From: Myxococcus guangdongensis
GTDB lineage: Bacteria; Myxococcota; Myxococcia; Myxococcales; Myxococcaceae
Direction of reading: 5' to 3'
NCBI RefSeq assembly: GCF_024198255.1
Contig: NZ_JAJVKW010000011.1
Coordinates: 124,001 to 188,000 of the forward strand
Length of the DNA stretch: 64,000 bases
Part shown: positions 61,976 to 64,000 of the stretch, in pieces
Layout: each line of letters opens with the position of its first letter
Position numbering within the stretch: position 1 is the stretch's first letter
Program-made: the position numbers and the translations under genes
Notes under the pieces: generated by a model
Told to the model about the DNA's origin: nothing
Databases searched by the model: none
The model's input: only the letters and a program-made list of their open reading frames with translations

Positions 61976-63517
61976 ATGGCGAACCAGGATTGGGTGTCGC
62001 GCCTGCTGTCCGGGCGCGCGTCGGTGGACAAGGGGCTCAACGTCCACCTCTCCGAGCGTGACGGCGGCAGCCTCCACGACAAGATGCGGCAGGCGTACTG
62101 GTGGATCACCAACAACGCCGTCATCTGCCCCTACTACGACATCGAGTTCGGCGGCTCCGCCGCCCTCAAGAGCAGCGCCGGGGACGAGCTCCACCTCCCC
62201 GAGGACATGAGCTACAGCTCCTTCGTCCTCATCCCCCTGCTCACCCTCTTCACCTGCCGCCGAGCCCTCCTCATCGGCGGCCCCGGCCGCGGAAAGACCA
62301 CCTCCGCCGTCCTCATGGCCCTGCTCTCCGGCATGTCCCGCGAGGACATCCACCGCTCCATCCAACGCGGCCACCCCCAGCTCTCCATCGCCGACCTGCT
62401 CGGCGCCCCCCTCCCGTCCGACATGCTCAAGGCGGAGGACCTCTCCGCCGTCAAGGTGAGCTGGCGCAAGTGGATCACCCAACGCGTCAAGATCATCGAC
62501 GAGTACAACCGCATCCCCACCAAGACGCAGTCCGCCCTGCTCTCCCTCATGGCCGAGGGCTACGCGGAGATGATGGACCAGTACGTCTACGCGGGCCGCT
62601 CGTCCTGGTTCCTCACCGCCAATGACGACCAGGGCGGCGGCACCTTCCAGGTCATCGAGGCCCTCAAGGACCGCCTCGACGTCGTCGTGCGCGCCGTCCC
62701 CTTCAACTCGAACTTCATCGACACCCTCCTCCAGCGCATCGAAGCCGACAAGTCCCCGGAGGAGATGCTCCCCAAGGACATCGTCTTCACCCCTGGCGAG
62801 CTGGAGCGCGCCTACACGTCCATCCTCGAAGTCGAGGTCCCCCGCGACGTCCTCGAGCGCGTGGCCTTCTTCCTGGGCCAGCTCGACTTCTGCCGCATGG
62901 CGTCCCCCCGCTTCGAGTTCAAGCACAAGGACACCCTCAAGCTCGCCGGGCAGACGGTGTCCGCCGTGTGCAACGAGCAGTGCCCGCTCGACAAGAAGGT
63001 GCACCTCTGCACGCAGACGGAGAACGGCGTCAGCGTGCGCGCCTACCAGACCATCCTCCACTACGCGAAGGCGCTCGCCTTCTTCCGCGGCCACTCCGTC
63101 GTGGAGCTGGAGGACTTCCGTCAAATCGCCCCGTGGGTGCTGCACGAGAAGCTGGTCCCCAACACCCGCAGCGCCTTCTTCGAGGTGAAGGGCCACAAGC
63201 TCCTCCTCCAGGACCGCGTCGCGTGGATTCGCCACATGTTCGACATGGCCATGGGCCACCACGACAAGCACGAGCCCATCCGCCGCAAGGTGGGCGTGCT
63301 GCGCGAGCAACTCGACAAGGGCCTGTCAGGCATCGACCTGCCCACCACCGAGAAGCGCCTCACCACCGTCACCGCGCTGATGAACGAGCTGCTCACGAAG
63401 CAGGAGCTCTCCGGCCCCATCTATGAGGACCTCATCCACTTGAAGTCCATGTACAGCCGCTATCGGAACTACGCGACGTGGCTCAAGGAGAACCCGGGCG
63501 GCGGAGGTCGGCCATGA
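61976..63517 (+). CDS. MoxR-like AAA+ ATPase
   Basis: 513 aa. Walker A GGPGRGKTT (101-109) and Walker B IIDEYNRIP with Asp175/Glu176. A sensor-type segment follows (FLTANDDQGGGTFQVIEALKDRLD), containing the arginine-finger-like KDR. The lid region carries a Cys cluster (VCNEQCPLDKKVHLC), not usual in MoxR proteins and possibly metal-binding. Long helical C-terminus. MoxR ATPases usually work as chaperones with vWA-domain partners. The next gene overlaps by 4 bp (ATGA) and continues past the edge, where such a partner may lie. Confidence 0.85.
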   Translation: MANQDWVSRLLSGRASVDKGLNVHLSERDGGSLHDKMRQAYWWITNNAVICPYYDIEFGGSAALKSSAGDELHLPEDMSYSSFVLIPLLTLFTCRRALLIGGPGRGKTTSAVLMALLSGMSREDIHRSIQRGHPQLSIADLLGAPLPSDMLKAEDLSAVKVSWRKWITQRVKIIDEYNRIPTKTQSALLSLMAEGYAEMMDQYVYAGRSSWFLTANDDQGGGTFQVIEALKDRLDVVVRAVPFNSNFIDTLLQRIEADKSPEEMLPKDIVFTPGELERAYTSILEVEVPRDVLERVAFFLGQLDFCRMASPRFEFKHKDTLKLAGQTVSAVCNEQCPLDKKVHLCTQTENGVSVRAYQTILHYAKALAFFRGHSVVELEDFRQIAPWVLHEKLVPNTRSAFFEVKGHKLLLQDRVAWIRHMFDMAMGHHDKHEPIRRKVGVLREQLDKGLSGIDLPTTEKRLTTVTALMNELLTKQELSGPIYEDLIHLKSMYSRYRNYATWLKENPGGGGRP

Positions 63518-64000
63518 GCAGCTACGCCGACGAGCTCGAGTCCAGCGCCCGCGCCCGCTACGTCCGCTGGGACGCGGACCTGTGGCGCGAGCTGATTCAA
63601 GGCCCCGCCCGGAAGCTCGGTGACGCCCTCACCCAGTCCGGCGCCGCGCCAGAAGAAGCCGAGGAGCTCCTGCGCGCCTACCTGCGCCTGGGCGCCGAGG
63701 CCATCGGCCTGGGCTACCTCTACCCCGCCACCGCGGGACGCCAGAACCTCTTCACCCTCGCGTGGTCCGACCTGGTGCCCCGCCTGCTCACCGGCGTCCC
63801 GGCCTCCGAGCGCGCCGGTGTGCTCGCGCAGCTGTGGAACGTGGGGGAGAACCTGGAGTCCGCGCCGCCGTGGGTGCAGCGCATCTTCTACCGCGTGAGC
63901 CAGCGGCTCGGCTCGCTCGAGGGCATCGAGGAGCGGCTGCGCGAGACCGCCACGCTCGCGATGGAGCCCCCTACCGCCAAGCTGGGCGACAAGGCCCAGC
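63514..64000 (+). CDS. Hypothetical partner of the MoxR ATPase (partial, runs off right edge)
   Basis: About 162 codons visible, starting within the stop of the ATPase gene (ATGA), so translation is coupled. The N-terminus is helical (SYADELESSARARYVRWDADLWRELIQGPARKLGDAL). A hydrophobic middle follows (EAIGLGYLYPATAGRQNLFTLAWSDLVPRLL), then further amphipathic helices. I do not recognise a family from this part. Context suggests a co-chaperone or adaptor. Confidence 0.7.
   Translation, partial: MSSYADELESSARARYVRWDADLWRELIQGPARKLGDALTQSGAAPEEAEELLRAYLRLGAEAIGLGYLYPATAGRQNLFTLAWSDLVPRLLTGVPASERAGVLAQLWNVGENLESAPPWVQRIFYRVSQRLGSLEGIEERLRETATLAMEPPTAKLGDKAQ

Overview
The window looks like a chromosomal segment of a fruiting myxobacterium (Myxococcaceae/Archangiaceae type). 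Four things point there: very high GC with strong third-position bias, a protein of the myxobacteria-restricted TIGR02265/DUF2378 family, an abundance of lipoproteins and multi-sensor histidine kinases, and a SitA-like lipoprotein toxin beside an Imm11 (MXAN_0049-type) immunity gene. The species cannot be fixed from this segment. I see no rRNA, tRNA, CRISPR array, transposase or prophage block.

Layout, left to right. 0-7.5 kb: a TolB-like lipoprotein (cut by the edge), a three-domain amidase lipoprotein, a metallophosphoesterase, the TIGR02265 protein, a double-hotdog protein and the Kup potassium transporter. 7.7-13.9 kb: a GAF/PAS histidine kinase, a tandem pair of duplicated small exported proteins and an S9 peptidase. 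14-20 kb: a DUF4397 lipoprotein, a terminator, then a four-gene unit (seven-bladed RCC1 propeller, ECF sigma factor with a hydrophobic tail, zinc-finger anti-sigma-like membrane protein, caspase-like protein fused to an EF-hand and a putative beta-barrel). 20-23.4 kb: a desaturase, an exported barrel-like protein and two paralogous lipoproteins. 23.4-28 kb: an ABC ATPase translationally coupled to a permease/M1-aminopeptidase fusion; the ATPase carries a one-base frameshift. 28-35.8 kb: hydrolase plus TetR, truncated hemoglobin opposite a REC-PAS-kinase, a stand-alone 5'-3' exonuclease, a DUF4398 lipoprotein with an OmpA-family partner, a GNAT and an EmrE-like SMR pump.

35.8-49.9 kb: a second S9 peptidase, a Maa-type acetyltransferase, a DUF1338 enzyme, a collagen-like lipoprotein, a phage-collar-domain protein, a 71-bp hairpin-bearing tandem repeat, an AI-2E-family permease, BioA, a second desaturase and a FemAB/GNAT-like protein. 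49.9-54 kb: four poorly characterised genes, two of them resembling immunity families (SUKH and SUFU). 54-59 kb: a hybrid PAS-kinase-receiver, a dipeptide epimerase, a small zinc-ribbon membrane protein and an S41 peptidase. 59-61.1 kb: the lipoprotein AHH-nuclease toxin and Imm11 pair, preceded by a fragment resembling an immunity-gene 3' end. 61.2-64 kb: a LuxR-type regulator with a degenerate receiver, and a MoxR-like ATPase coupled to a partner gene that runs off the edge.

Convergent gene pairs commonly end within 0-13 bp of each other. Several gene ends carry long GC-rich hairpins, two of them followed by T-runs. Start codons were chosen from Shine-Dalgarno matches, signal peptides and family N-termini, and can differ from the longest reading frame.
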